In this document: in pieces, positions 51,642-60,427 of the stretch
Layout of the letters: every line of letters starts with the position of its first letter
Position numbering within the stretch: position 1 is the first letter of the stretch
Source of the DNA: Gammaproteobacteria bacterium
GTDB lineage: Bacteria > Pseudomonadota > Gammaproteobacteria > Pseudomonadales > Azotimanducaceae
Assembly (NCBI GenBank): GCA_007694905.1
Contig: REEU01000285.1
Location: forward strand, 1-64,000
Direction of reading: 5' to 3'
DNA length: 64,000 nt
Position numbers and translations under genes: made by a program
Notes under the pieces: generated by a model
What the model saw: only the letters and a program-made list of their open reading frames with translations
Databases searched by the model: none
What the model was told of the DNA's origin: nothing

Positions 51642-51694
51642 GGAGCAATGCTGGTATCGCTCGCTTGCGCCCGCTGATGAGCGAGGTTCGCGAG
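51642..51694. repeat. Inverted partial copy of the agmatinase gene
   Basis: Fifty-three bases between the agmatinase gene and the SLC13-type gene reproduce codons near 211-228 of the former in opposite orientation, with one extra C that breaks the frame. It is non-functional debris or the scar of an inversion or template-switch event. Confidence 0.9.
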
Positions 51695-51703
51695 GGGCGA
51701 GGG

Positions 51704-53320
51704 TCAGAACAGGCCGAACACCCCATCAGGGGTAATGCCAAGCACCCGGAACCAGGTTTCACCCATGAGGATCACGGCCAGCCAGCCGAAGGTCATCATG
51801 GTGAATCCGTACTTGAAAGCATCGGGAAGGCGGTAGTGGTCGGTCTCGTAGAGCAGCGCCGCCGGCTTGCTGTTGAACGGCAGCACGTAGACGTGTTCGA
51901 TGAGGAAGGCGACTGGCAAGGCAAGACTGATGACGCTGTAGTCGAACAGTTCTGCCGTACCGATGGCGATGGGCACGAAAATCATGGCACGCATAGTCTT
52001 GGACTGGGACAGCAGCGCCGAGTAGCACATGACGCCAGTCAGCAGCAGGTAGAGCACCCAGAACGGCGTGTCCTGATCAAGCCCCACGGCGTCGAAGAAG
52101 GCAGCCACGCCGATGTTCGGCAGGCCGGTCTGGGCAAAGCCTGCCCCAAGGCAGTAGGCGCCAGCCGAAAACAACATCAGGTGCCAGGGAATGTCGACGT
52201 CGTTCCAGTCGACGATGCCCACGCGCGGCAACAGCGCAACGATGCCGCCGATGAATGCCACCGCCGTGGCGCTCACGCCATGCAGCCGGTCAGTGGACCA
52301 GAACGCGAGGATGGTGATAAAGATCGCCGCAGCGCGGATCTCGTCCCACGCCACCGGGCCAAGCGCCTCGTACTCCTCCCGCAGCCGGTCCATGCCGCCT
52401 TCGATCTGCGGGACTTGCTGCCGCGCCTCCAGCGGAAAGTAGATCCGCATGGCCACCACGTAGCCGATCAACATCAGCCCCACCATGGTGGGCAGCATGG
52501 CGATCATCCAGTCGGCGAAAAACACGCCACCTGAGATCGCCCCACTGATCAGCGCCGCAGCCAACAGGTTGGCGCCGGAGCCTGTAACGAAACAGCCCGC
52601 ACCGAGATTAATGTTGAGCAGGTTCTGCAGAACGATGCTGCGACCAAAGTTGCTCTGACCCTCACCCGGGCGCGCGCCATAGATCGCTGCGATGACCATG
52701 AAGACCGGCAGCAGAATCGCGGCCTTGGCGGTGGTGGCCGAGATGAATGCTGACAGCGTCACGTTGATGACGATGAAGCTCAGAAAGACCGAAGAGGCAT
52801 TGCGCCCGAAGCGCAGGATGAACCAGAGCGTGTAGCGCTTGGCAAGTCCCGTCTTCACCAGCATGCTGGCGAGGATGAAGGACATGATGTTGAGCCACAT
52901 GATCGGGTGCCCGAGTTGAGCATAGGCCTCGCGCTCACTGAGAACGCCGGTCAACACCAGGGCGATGATCAGGATCAGGGAGGTCAGATAGTTCGGCAGC
53001 GCGACGGTGGTCCAGAGCACCATGCCGACAAGAAAGATGGCGAGCATGAAGGTATTGCGCCGGACCAGCTCGTCGCGGCCGACATCCTCCAGAACGGCCG
53101 CGGCCTGATCGGGCAGATTCGCGGGATCGAATGCCAGCAGCCACTCCGGCGTCCAGAAGTAACCAAACAGAATGAAGGCAAAGATGGCAACCGGAATGCC
53201 CGCCCTTGCCATCCAGACTTCGAAACCCGAACGCTGTCGGGCCGGCAGCCGGTCGATCCGGTACTGGCCCATGTCCAGCGGGTCGTCGACGGCTGCCGTC
53301 TCTTTGCGAGCGTCGCTCAT
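51704..53320 (-). CDS. SLC13/DASS-family anion:Na+ symporter-type protein
   Basis: The 538-residue inner-membrane protein has about 12 hydrophobic segments and DASS-type signatures: re-entrant ISATTAKAAILLPVFM and SNT-like NLLNINLGAGCFVTGSGANLLAAALI in the first repeat, and ALLSQSKTMRAMIFVPIAIG in the second. These carriers import di- or tricarboxylates or sulfate. The gene is preceded by the 202-residue partner gene with a 10-bp gap, so they form an operon. Confidence 0.9.
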   Translation of the reverse strand: MSDARKETAAVDDPLDMGQYRIDRLPARQRSGFEVWMARAGIPVAIFAFILFGYFWTPEWLLAFDPANLPDQAAAVLEDVGRDELVRRNTFMLAIFLVGMVLWTTVALPNYLTSLILIIALVLTGVLSEREAYAQLGHPIMWLNIMSFILASMLVKTGLAKRYTLWFILRFGRNASSVFLSFIVINVTLSAFISATTAKAAILLPVFMVIAAIYGARPGEGQSNFGRSIVLQNLLNINLGAGCFVTGSGANLLAAALISGAISGGVFFADWMIAMLPTMVGLMLIGYVVAMRIYFPLEARQQVPQIEGGMDRLREEYEALGPVAWDEIRAAAIFITILAFWSTDRLHGVSATAVAFIGGIVALLPRVGIVDWNDVDIPWHLMLFSAGAYCLGAGFAQTGLPNIGVAAFFDAVGLDQDTPFWVLYLLLTGVMCYSALLSQSKTMRAMIFVPIAIGTAELFDYSVISLALPVAFLIEHVYVLPFNSKPAALLYETDHYRLPDAFKYGFTMMTFGWLAVILMGETWFRVLGITPDGVFGLF

Positions 53321-53330
53321 GGTTGCCGCC

Positions 53331-53939
53331 TCAGGCGCGGAACGACGGCGCGGAAGCGAGCCCGGTAATACGTTTCAGCGCCGCGACATAGCTGATGTTG
53401 CCGTAGGCCAGAAGGCCCAGTGCTTCGGACAGATGCAGTACGTCGTCCGCATCGACACCCTCGACGCACACGCTGCGGACGGCGGCACCGTTGACGCGCA
53501 CTTCGACGACCTCGGCCTGTACGGAGTCCAGCTTGAAGCCGAAGCGACGCTTGAACAGATCCACGACGACGACATCGCGCGACGACTCGCGCAGCGCCGA
53601 ACACAGCGCTTGTTCGTCGACCTCTTCTGGAAACTGCCCTTCAATCTGTGCGCCGAGGGCAGGGAACAGCTGTTTACCCAGGTCGTCGCTGGACAAAGGC
53701 AAGGGCAGCTTCAGCGCCGGTCGCCACTGTTCGAGGCCGCGCTCCACGGCGATGCGCTCCTTGATGTCGAGCAGGCCACCGCGAAGCTTGACGTTGACGT
53801 CGCTGGCTCGCGACACCAGGTAGACCTCGGCGCTCTCACGGATCTCCGGCGCACCGGCGCGTTCACGCAGCTCGAACTCGATGCGCCCGAACTGCTGCGC
53901 GAAGCTGCGGAACTCGTAGCGGGGTGGCGATTCATCCAT
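53331..53939 (-). CDS. Conserved hypothetical protein, partner of SLC13-type transporter
   Basis: The 202-residue protein has no signal peptide or membrane segment. Short charged strands such as YEFRSFAQQFGRIEFELRER, AEVYLVSRASDVNVKLRGGLLDIKERI, LEQWRP and VVDLFKRRFGFKLDSVQAEVVEVRVNG recall proteins with a triphosphate-tunnel (CYTH-like) layout, in which E-x-E and K-x-R pairs line the tunnel. The resemblance is by eye only. Its position 10 bp before the transporter suggests it regulates or assists transport. Confidence 0.6.
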   Translation of the reverse strand: MDESPPRYEFRSFAQQFGRIEFELRERAGAPEIRESAEVYLVSRASDVNVKLRGGLLDIKERIAVERGLEQWRPALKLPLPLSSDDLGKQLFPALGAQIEGQFPEEVDEQALCSALRESSRDVVVVDLFKRRFGFKLDSVQAEVVEVRVNGAAVRSVCVEGVDADDVLHLSEALGLLAYGNISYVAALKRITGLASAPSFRA

Positions 53940-54114
53940 GGGCAGTACTGGCAGCGAGAATTCAGCCGCTCAGGCTAGCATGCTGCCCCGATCAGGCCTT
54001 GACCGAGGTCAAGGCGGGCGCTTTCGTAAGCCTGCGCTCGCTTGGGTCAGCGACTCTTCCAGATGAGCCGAGGCTACGACAGCCATCCCGAGGCAAGGCG
54101 CGCCTGGCGGCCGC

Positions 54115-54268
54115 TCAGCGGAAGACGTCCTCCAGCGACCCTGCCGTCAGGATGCGATTCGACCAGGCCATGATCGCGTCGAGATCCGCTTACATGTCGA
54201 TAAAGTCGATGAATCGAGAACCGGCGCGGGTCCGCCTCCTCTTCGATCACGAACAGGATCGCCTCGCG
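54115..54268 (-). pseudogene. Shredded second copy of the Rpn-family gene
   Basis: Three blocks match the intact Rpn gene in order with large deletions between: 54115-54186 with 56243-56314 (C-terminus, one mismatch), 54185-54208 with 56541-56564 (middle) and 54210-54268 with 56889-56947 (N-terminal half, encoding EAILFVIEEEADPRRFSIHRL). The intact gene spans 906 bp; only about 155 bp remain here. It overlaps the last codons of the Fic-like gene, which now ends inside it. Confidence 0.85.
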
Positions 54269-55671
54269 TTGCTCCTGGCTGTCCAGGCTTCCTGCCACGT
54301 CCTGAACTCGGCCGGCCGTAGCTGATAGCGCGCGAAATTGCCCTCGTGCAGGCTGAGAAGCACGCTTTCCGCGATTTCGCGGAATCGCTCACGGTCCGGC
54401 GCGTCGATGTGGGTCTTCGTCCAGGAGGCGATGTGCGCGGCAGCCGCCTTGCGGTCCATGCCGGCGCGTACGATCTCCGCCACAACCGTGCGCAGTGCAT
54501 CGCGGTGTTTGAGCCTGAACGGGTCGGGCTCGCCGAGCGACTGCCGGACGGCGGCGTAGCGGGCGGTCGAGCGCACGTAAGCCCAGATGAACACATCCTT
54601 GAGAAGATCGACTCGGTTCATCTCGTAGACGCCAAGAACCGCGTCGGTGTAGGTGGCACGCGGAACATCGGTGAAGGAGAGCGGCGAGAGATTGCGCTTG
54701 ATAAGGGGAATGTTCGCGGCCAGACGCGACACGCGCTTGTTCACGTCATCGAAGGGCTGAAGGTAGGGCAATTGCACCATGACGAAGAACGCCTGCTCGA
54801 ACGGGTCTTCGATCGCGGCAGCGGTCGCGAGGATTTGGTGGAAACACTCCTCGATAAACTGCGGCACTTCGAGCGGATGGAAGGCGGATTTCTCGATGCC
54901 GACCGGAATGCGCCGCAACCGGCCTGCTGCCGACTCGTCGGGCAGCAGGTTGTTCGCAAGGATCGCATGAAGATTGAGGATCGTGTAACGGTTGAAGTCA
55001 ATCTCGTCGGCGACGCTGACCAGAAACTCGATCGCGTCCTTGTGGTTGAGGATCATCTGCGATTCAAGCCGGTCGCGGCCTTCGGCCTCTTGACCGAACT
55101 CGATCAAGCGCCGGGTGTCGAGCAGGGAGTAGGTATTGCCTTCGAGTCGGCTCGAATTCCAGGACAGGTCGATCAGAAGCCGGTTCAGAATCTGCTTGGC
55201 GTAGGTGCCGGCCGGCTGCGCCTCGAAGTCGGCTTCGCCGAGCCTGGCGAGATGGGCGCGCTCGTCTGCGGAGAGATAGAAGCTCTCATTGGGGCGGTAG
55301 GAGTCGAGAAAGGCGCGGTTGTAGCCAACCGGCTTGCGGACTGCGGGCGGCTTGCGCAGGTATGCGCGGATTTCATCGCCCAAGGTCGAAACCGGCACGG
55401 GCACTTCACTCTCGCCTTCAAGCTGTGCCGGGCCGGCAACCAACGCGCCGCGACCCTCTTCGCGCGGTAGCCTGTACTTCGCCCAGCGGCCCCCGCCCTC
55501 CTTCGCGATACGGCCTTCGTCCACGAGATGTTTGAGCCGATATTGCAGCGTACGGAACGGCACCTCGGCGCCGAGAGCGTCGGCAATGTCGCGCGCAGTC
55601 ACGCCACCGGATCGGCGGGCCACCGCCGTCAGGATTGCTTCCAGCTCGCCTTCGGGTATGCGCCGGGGCAT
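54247..55671 (-). CDS. Fic-family protein with N-terminal winged helix, degenerate active site
   Basis: The 474-residue protein has an N-terminal wHTH (residues 8-68, GGVTARDIADALG ... KHLVDEGRIAKEGGGRWAKY), a Fic_N-like region with the autoinhibitory (S/T)xxxE(G/N) helix at 173-178 (SSRLEG), and a Fic core. The catalytic HxFx(D/E)GNGRxxR motif reads QPFDDVNKRVSR (305-316): the His is Gln and both glycines are changed. It may not AMPylate. The C-terminal TARSNARRSCS comes from antisense Rpn debris, so the true C-terminus is replaced. An operator array lies upstream. Confidence 0.88.
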   Translation of the reverse strand: MPRRIPEGELEAILTAVARRSGGVTARDIADALGAEVPFRTLQYRLKHLVDEGRIAKEGGGRWAKYRLPREEGRGALVAGPAQLEGESEVPVPVSTLGDEIRAYLRKPPAVRKPVGYNRAFLDSYRPNESFYLSADERAHLARLGEADFEAQPAGTYAKQILNRLLIDLSWNSSRLEGNTYSLLDTRRLIEFGQEAEGRDRLESQMILNHKDAIEFLVSVADEIDFNRYTILNLHAILANNLLPDESAAGRLRRIPVGIEKSAFHPLEVPQFIEECFHQILATAAAIEDPFEQAFFVMVQLPYLQPFDDVNKRVSRLAANIPLIKRNLSPLSFTDVPRATYTDAVLGVYEMNRVDLLKDVFIWAYVRSTARYAAVRQSLGEPDPFRLKHRDALRTVVAEIVRAGMDRKAAAAHIASWTKTHIDAPDRERFREIAESVLLSLHEGNFARYQLRPAEFRTWQEAWTARSNARRSCS

Positions 55672-55686
55672 CGATCAGCGCCTTTC

Positions 55687-55791
55687 TTGCGCCTATCATC
55701 TCTATGCGCAACTAAAACACCCATACGCGCAAAAATAAAGCATAAACGCAACAAAAGCGCATAGACGCAACGATCATTCATTGCGCCTATG
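55687..55791. promoter_or_regulatory. Operator array upstream of the Fic-like gene
   Basis: Six copies of an 11-bp element, consensus TTGCGNNTATG, occupy the 120 bp before the start at 55671. Plus-strand copies: 55687-55696 and 55781-55791. Minus-strand copies: 55701-55711, 55722-55732, 55741-55751 and 55760-55770, the last three exactly 19 bp apart. A TTGCGCAA palindrome at 55802-55809 may be a seventh. The wHTH of the Fic-like protein is the obvious ligand, giving autoregulation. Confidence 0.8.
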
Positions 55792-56242
55792 TCCCCCATT
55801 CTTGCGCAAGGCCTGTAGCGGCCCGCCAACCCGGTTGGCGCTGTCGCGAAAGGAACAGGCCAGTCCAAAGAGCCACCCGCCTTCTTCCGTGGGCGAGCTC
55901 GTGTGGGCGCCACAGCCTCGCCGCCGGATGCGGATCATGGACCCGCCCGTTCATATGCACGAGGCCCGCCGGGTCGAGCCGATCGTGGAACAGGGCGAGG
56001 CGCTCACTCCTGGCGGATCAGGCCGTTGCTGTTGACCCTGGACTGGGAGCTGTCCGGGTGGCTGATCTACGCAACGCGACCATGCTGGTGGGCGGAACGA
56101 CAGCGCGTCCTGAAAGCCAGCAATGAGCGCCACGCTGCCGTGGAAGCGGATTCATCTGCGAAGGCCCGACTTTGCATCGACCAGCCTCGCACGCTTTCGC
56201 GGCTGAAGCCGCTCCGACTGAGTTTCGAGGGCGGGCTGTGAT
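55792..56242. other. Intergenic region between Fic-like and Rpn genes
   Basis: A hairpin-forming segment lies at 55824-55840 (CGCCAACCCGGTTGGCG), nested in GGCCTGT/ACAGGCC arms at about 55810 and 55856. Beyond it no protein-like frame or known element was recognised. Confidence 0.5.
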
Positions 56243-57148
56243 TCAGCGGAAGACGTCCTCCAGCGACCCTGCCGTCAGGATGCGATCCGACCAGGCCATG
56301 ATCGCGTCGAGATCGGCAGCGTCCACCCGGCTTCGAACGCTGGCGCAGGCCTCATCGCCGAAACGCCGGGCGATGAGCCGCAGCAGGACACGCGCGGCGC
56401 CGTCGTGTGCGCCCTCCTGGCGGCCCTCCTCTCGGCCCTTCTCCCTGCCTTCCTCTTCGATCTTCCGTCTGAAGCTCACCGCCATGTCATCCTCCTGCGC
56501 TGCTCTTGCGCGATAGATGGCCCATCCATTCTCGTCCAGGTCCGCATACATGTCGATAAAGTCGGTGTACTTCGCCCGCCGACCGTGATCCGGCTCCAGC
56601 ATCAGCAATCCGCGCATCGCCTGCTGATAGATGTCCACCCTGGCCTCCGGCGGATAGGCCATGTTCGGCAGGTTCAACCGGGCCACCAGATTGGAGCTGT
56701 GCAGATGCCGGTCCGCCGGCTCCTCCGCCAGGGAGAACGAAAGAAAGTTGAATTGAAGATGATCCTGGGAGTCCGTGCCCAGGCGCAGATCCCGCTGGAA
56801 CGGGCCCCGGTGCAGGAACACCACCACCGGAACCACACGCTCCGTATCGAAGCCTGCCGCCAGATCCAGGCAGTAGTGGGCAAGACGGTGAATCGAAAAC
56901 CTGCGCGGGTCCGTCTCCTCTTCGATCACGAACAGGATCGCCTCGCGACGACCATCGGGCCATTCCACCAGCAGCGGCACATCGAGCTCGCGGAAGCGAT
57001 CGCCGAGACGCTCTTTCAACTGCTCCTGGCGGATGGGCGTGATGCGGGCGCTGGGATCGATGTCCGCCGCCGCCGACGCCGCGAACAGGGCGATGGCGTC
57101 ACGCGGGTAATCGACGATCAGGTTCTTGAAGTTCTGGTCGTGATCCAT
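56243..57148 (-). CDS. Rpn-family PD-(D/E)XK nuclease/putative transposase with DUF4351-like tail
   Basis: The 301-residue protein starts MDHDQNFKNLIVDYPRDAIALF and has the Rpn core ELDVPLLVEWPDGRREAILFVIEEETDPRRFSIHRLAHYC, with Asp56, Glu62 and Glu76-78 as likely metal ligands of a PD-(D/E)XK fold. A charged coiled-coil (RRKIEEEGREKGREEGRQEG, about 222-241) precedes a DUF4351-like C-terminus (ARVLLRLIARRFGDEACASV ... AWSDRILTAGSLEDVF). Rpn proteins are DNA endonucleases linked to recombination and phage defence and turn over rapidly, which fits the broken second copy 2 kb away. Confidence 0.85.
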   Translation of the reverse strand: MDHDQNFKNLIVDYPRDAIALFAASAAADIDPSARITPIRQEQLKERLGDRFRELDVPLLVEWPDGRREAILFVIEEETDPRRFSIHRLAHYCLDLAAGFDTERVVPVVVFLHRGPFQRDLRLGTDSQDHLQFNFLSFSLAEEPADRHLHSSNLVARLNLPNMAYPPEARVDIYQQAMRGLLMLEPDHGRRAKYTDFIDMYADLDENGWAIYRARAAQEDDMAVSFRRKIEEEGREKGREEGRQEGAHDGAARVLLRLIARRFGDEACASVRSRVDAADLDAIMAWSDRILTAGSLEDVFR

Positions 57149-57313
57149 CGGCGCTGACCCCGGATCGACGGATGGCCGAATCCTGAATCACGCAGTCGAA
57201 TGATGACGACGAGAGATCACCGACGGAGGTGTGCGAATGGACAACTTTGTGCTGTAAGCGAGCGCCGCCTGTTGGCATCAGGCGACAAGGTCTGGCCCCA
57301 CTGGACCCTTCAC

Positions 57314-59569
57314 TCACTTCGACACGATCACGAACTCGCCGCTGTCCAGGTCGAGTAGCGTCACGGCGCGTCGGGCGGCCGCGAATACCTGCCCAGTAGG
57401 CGTGATCAGCAGACGCATTGGATGATCGATGAAGGACTGCGGCAGCAGCGCGCAGGCCCCGGTTTCAGGGTGCACCTCGACCAGCGAATTGCCCAGCAGC
57501 AGCAGGCGTTCCCTGTCAGCATGGTAAATCACCTGCTGCAGGCCTTCGTCGAGTTCCGGACGCATCGGGCCGATGTCTGCACAGTCGAGCGGGACTATCT
57601 CACGGTCACCGCTGCCGAGATTCACCCGCATCACGTTCTCGCCGAGCTGATTCGTCACGAAGAGCGTGTTGGCATCCGGCCCGAAGCTCAGAGAGTTGAT
57701 GTTCTCGAATTCCGGTCCTTCCCCGCGCTCACCGGCCTGGGACAGTACGCTGCGTACTCCGGTCACTGTCTCCAGCGCCAGGATGGCTTCCTGCTGCACA
57801 TCGGCCATGAGCAGGCGGTTACCGGCGGAATCGAACAACAGATCGGAGAGCACGCCGATAGGCGCTCCCGTGCCGATGGCGGACTGAGCCACGGTGGTCA
57901 CGGCATCGGTCTCCAGGTCGACGGCAAACACCCGGTCGCGATACGCGACGTAGGCGACGCGCGCCGCTTCGTCCAGGGCCAGCCCCACGAGATCCTGTTC
58001 GAACGTTGCCACGACCCTTCGCTCGCCGGTCGCCACGTCCACCTCGACCAGCCGCTCCGCGGCGTTGCCGCCCCAGTCGGCGACATAGAAGCGCAGGATC
58101 TCCGCGCCGAACACCATCTGCCGCGGATCGATCAGGCGCGGGCCTTCGCCCAGCGTGCGCGCCAGCAGTTGCGAGCGCTCACCGGTATCCAGGTCAATGG
58201 CGACGATCGCTTCGAGGCCGTCGTCCGCCACCAGCAGCCGGTTGCGGGCGGCGTCCAGTGCCACGTCCCGGGGCTGGTCGAAATAGAGCGGGTGCGTGCG
58301 GACAACGGCGGAAAGTGTCTCCGGGCCTTCTGTACCCGCCAGGTCGATGACCGTGACCTCATCGACCCTCACCAGAAACACCCGGTCGTTTGCCAGGTCA
58401 GGCGCCAGCAGCGCCTGCGGCACGCTGCGCCCCGGCGTCAGCGAAGTACGCTCCCCCGTCGCGACATCGACCCGCCACAACGGTCCGGTCTGATTGAATC
58501 CAGGGCCGAGGATCAGGGCATCGTCGACTCGAATCAGGTCCCGCGCATCCAGGCCCGGGCTCTCCGATGGATCGCTGCGGGCGAGTTCGGTGACCGTTCC
58601 GGCGTCGAGATCCACGGTCAGGATGACGGACAGGGATGCACCCGTCCCGGATGCCGGTACATAGCGCTGCAGAACATGCACGACGGTCGAAGTCGGCGCA
58701 CAGGCCAGGCCCTCGAAGTTCGGTACGCCCCACTCCGGGCCTGAATCGAAGTCGAGGACGGCGGCGCGGAATCCCTCGGGTGAGTCCAGCACCAGGACCT
58801 CTATCGCCACTTCCCCGGCAGCCGTCGTGGTCGCGTACACGAACCACTCCTGACTGGGGATGAAGCACGACCCGCCGTCCAATGCGGGCGCCGGTGACGG
58901 ACGCAGCGTGGTTTCGTCGGTGATGAAGTTGTAGCTCACCAGGGTCGGCGTGTTCGCCGCCACGCTGGCCTGAAAGCTCGGCCCGATCAGGCGCCCGCCC
59001 ACGGCGTCCAGGGTGAAGCGGTCGGGAACGCCTTCGAGCGTTACTACTACGGCGTCGAGTTCGTCGGAGGTGTTGCCGTCGTCGTCCTCCACGGTGACCG
59101 GCAGGCGGGTGAGTCCCTCGGTCAACGGTACGGTCGCGGTGAAGTCTACGCTCGTGGGGCTGTCCGTGCTGAGGGGCGCAATGCCGGTGCCAGCAACGGT
59201 GCCGCCAAGCCGCGCCAACCCGGCGCTGTTGCCAGCGTTGAGCGGAGCGAAACCGGTGTTCGCGATGACGTCGCCGATACGCACCCGCGCCACCCCGGCG
59301 CTGCTCGCAGCGGTGCCACGGACGGTGACCGTATCCGTGCTGGTGCTCGAGATCGCCCAGGGAAACGTGATCGAGGCCGACGCGGCGGCAGGTTCAACCG
59401 GACCGGGTTCGGGTTCGGGTTCGGGCGCAGGATCGGGAGCTGGTCCGGGATCGGGATCAGGCGCACCGCTGCCGACCGGTGGTCCTGAGGGTGGCGGATT
59501 GGAACCGCCGCCACCACAGCCCGCGAGCAAGGCAAGACCAAGCAACAAGCACACGAACTTCCCTGTCAT
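57314..59569 (-). CDS. Large beta-propeller lipoprotein
   Basis: Started at 59569 the protein is 751 residues, with a lipobox (LLAGC, Cys18), a Gly run, and a Pro/Asp/Glu linker (DPDPGPAPDPAPEPEPEPG) that spans from the membrane. An Ig-like region (about 65-160) is followed by repeated VDLDTGE-type blades (RNRLLVADDGLEAIVAIDLDTGE, NRLLMADVQQEAILALETVTG) that form an NHL/SMP30-like propeller. Likely surface exposed; ligand unknown. Confidence 0.8.
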   Translation of the reverse strand: MTGKFVCLLLGLALLAGCGGGGSNPPPSGPPVGSGAPDPDPGPAPDPAPEPEPEPGPVEPAAASASITFPWAISSTSTDTVTVRGTAASSAGVARVRIGDVIANTGFAPLNAGNSAGLARLGGTVAGTGIAPLSTDSPTSVDFTATVPLTEGLTRLPVTVEDDDGNTSDELDAVVVTLEGVPDRFTLDAVGGRLIGPSFQASVAANTPTLVSYNFITDETTLRPSPAPALDGGSCFIPSQEWFVYATTTAAGEVAIEVLVLDSPEGFRAAVLDFDSGPEWGVPNFEGLACAPTSTVVHVLQRYVPASGTGASLSVILTVDLDAGTVTELARSDPSESPGLDARDLIRVDDALILGPGFNQTGPLWRVDVATGERTSLTPGRSVPQALLAPDLANDRVFLVRVDEVTVIDLAGTEGPETLSAVVRTHPLYFDQPRDVALDAARNRLLVADDGLEAIVAIDLDTGERSQLLARTLGEGPRLIDPRQMVFGAEILRFYVADWGGNAAERLVEVDVATGERRVVATFEQDLVGLALDEAARVAYVAYRDRVFAVDLETDAVTTVAQSAIGTGAPIGVLSDLLFDSAGNRLLMADVQQEAILALETVTGVRSVLSQAGERGEGPEFENINSLSFGPDANTLFVTNQLGENVMRVNLGSGDREIVPLDCADIGPMRPELDEGLQQVIYHADRERLLLLGNSLVEVHPETGACALLPQSFIDHPMRLLITPTGQVFAAARRAVTLLDLDSGEFVIVSK

Positions 59570-59719
59570 GGACGCGCACTCCAACGAGGCCGGAGCGGCC
59601 TCCTGCGCATCATCATCCGACCGGATCCCGGCGCGCGTCCAGCGAAAAATCGCTGCGGGTTCTGGAGTCCGTGCCGCGCCTGATAGCAGCAGCGGGCGGG
59701 TGCGCTACGGTAGCCGGTG

Positions 59720-60319
59720 TCAGCGCGCCTGGCCGTGGTACTCCGGGTTCGGGCGCATGTCGACGGCGGTGGCGAGCCGGTTGGTCATGTTGAAGAAGGC
59801 GGCGACCGCGGCGATGTCCCAGATGGCGCGATCGCTGAAGCCCGCGTCTCTGAGCGTCTGCCGGTCGGCCTCTTCGACGGTCTCCGGGGCCTGGGTCATC
59901 TGGACTGCAAACTCCAGCATGGCGCGCTGGGCGTCCGTGAGCGCGGCGCTGCGGAAGTTCATCACCAGCTGCTCGCCGAGCTTCGGATCGCCCGAGAGCT
60001 GGCGTACGGCGGCGCCGTGGGCGGTCAGGCAGTAGTAGCAGCGGTTTTCGGAGGAGACGGCGACGGCGATCATCTCCCGTTCGAGCTTGGACAGCGGCGA
60101 ATCCGCCAGCATCAGATCGTTGTAGAAGGCGACGAAGTGCTCGAGCCGCTCGCCGTCGAAGCTGTAGCTGCGCAGGACGTTCGGCACGAAACCGAGACGT
60201 TCGTCGCAGCGGTCGAGATAGCTGCGCATGGCGTCACCAAGTTCGGCGCGCGGCCGTTCCGGGAGGTCCAGGGCGTGGGGCGCCTCGGTCTTCGATTTAC
60301 CCTGCTTCGGCTTCGTCAT
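59720..60319 (-). CDS. AhpD-like peroxidase-related protein
   Basis: The 199-residue protein starts at 60319 behind GAGGAGACC. The AhpD-type redox motif is ENRCYYCLTAH, with Cys94 and Cys97, nearby Glu91 and His101, and the flanking helices LEREMIAVAVSSENRCYYC and LTDAQRAMLEFAVQMTQAP. This is the uncharacterised peroxidase-related group of the carboxymuconolactone-decarboxylase superfamily. It is divergent from the Mrp operon. Confidence 0.9.
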   Translation of the reverse strand: MTKPKQGKSKTEAPHALDLPERPRAELGDAMRSYLDRCDERLGFVPNVLRSYSFDGERLEHFVAFYNDLMLADSPLSKLEREMIAVAVSSENRCYYCLTAHGAAVRQLSGDPKLGEQLVMNFRSAALTDAQRAMLEFAVQMTQAPETVEEADRQTLRDAGFSDRAIWDIAAVAAFFNMTNRLATAVDMRPNPEYHGQAR

Positions 60320-60427
60320 GTCACGGTCTCCTCGAATCGGAACTTTGGGTCTGATGCAGATCATGCCTCAGGCAAGCGCGCGTGTGAGAGCATGCTTCAC
60401 TTCATTGCCTTCGAGCCGGGTATCGAA

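Noticed and set aside
57422-58744. 440-residue plus-strand frame
   Set aside because: Antisense to the propeller lipoprotein; no domain.
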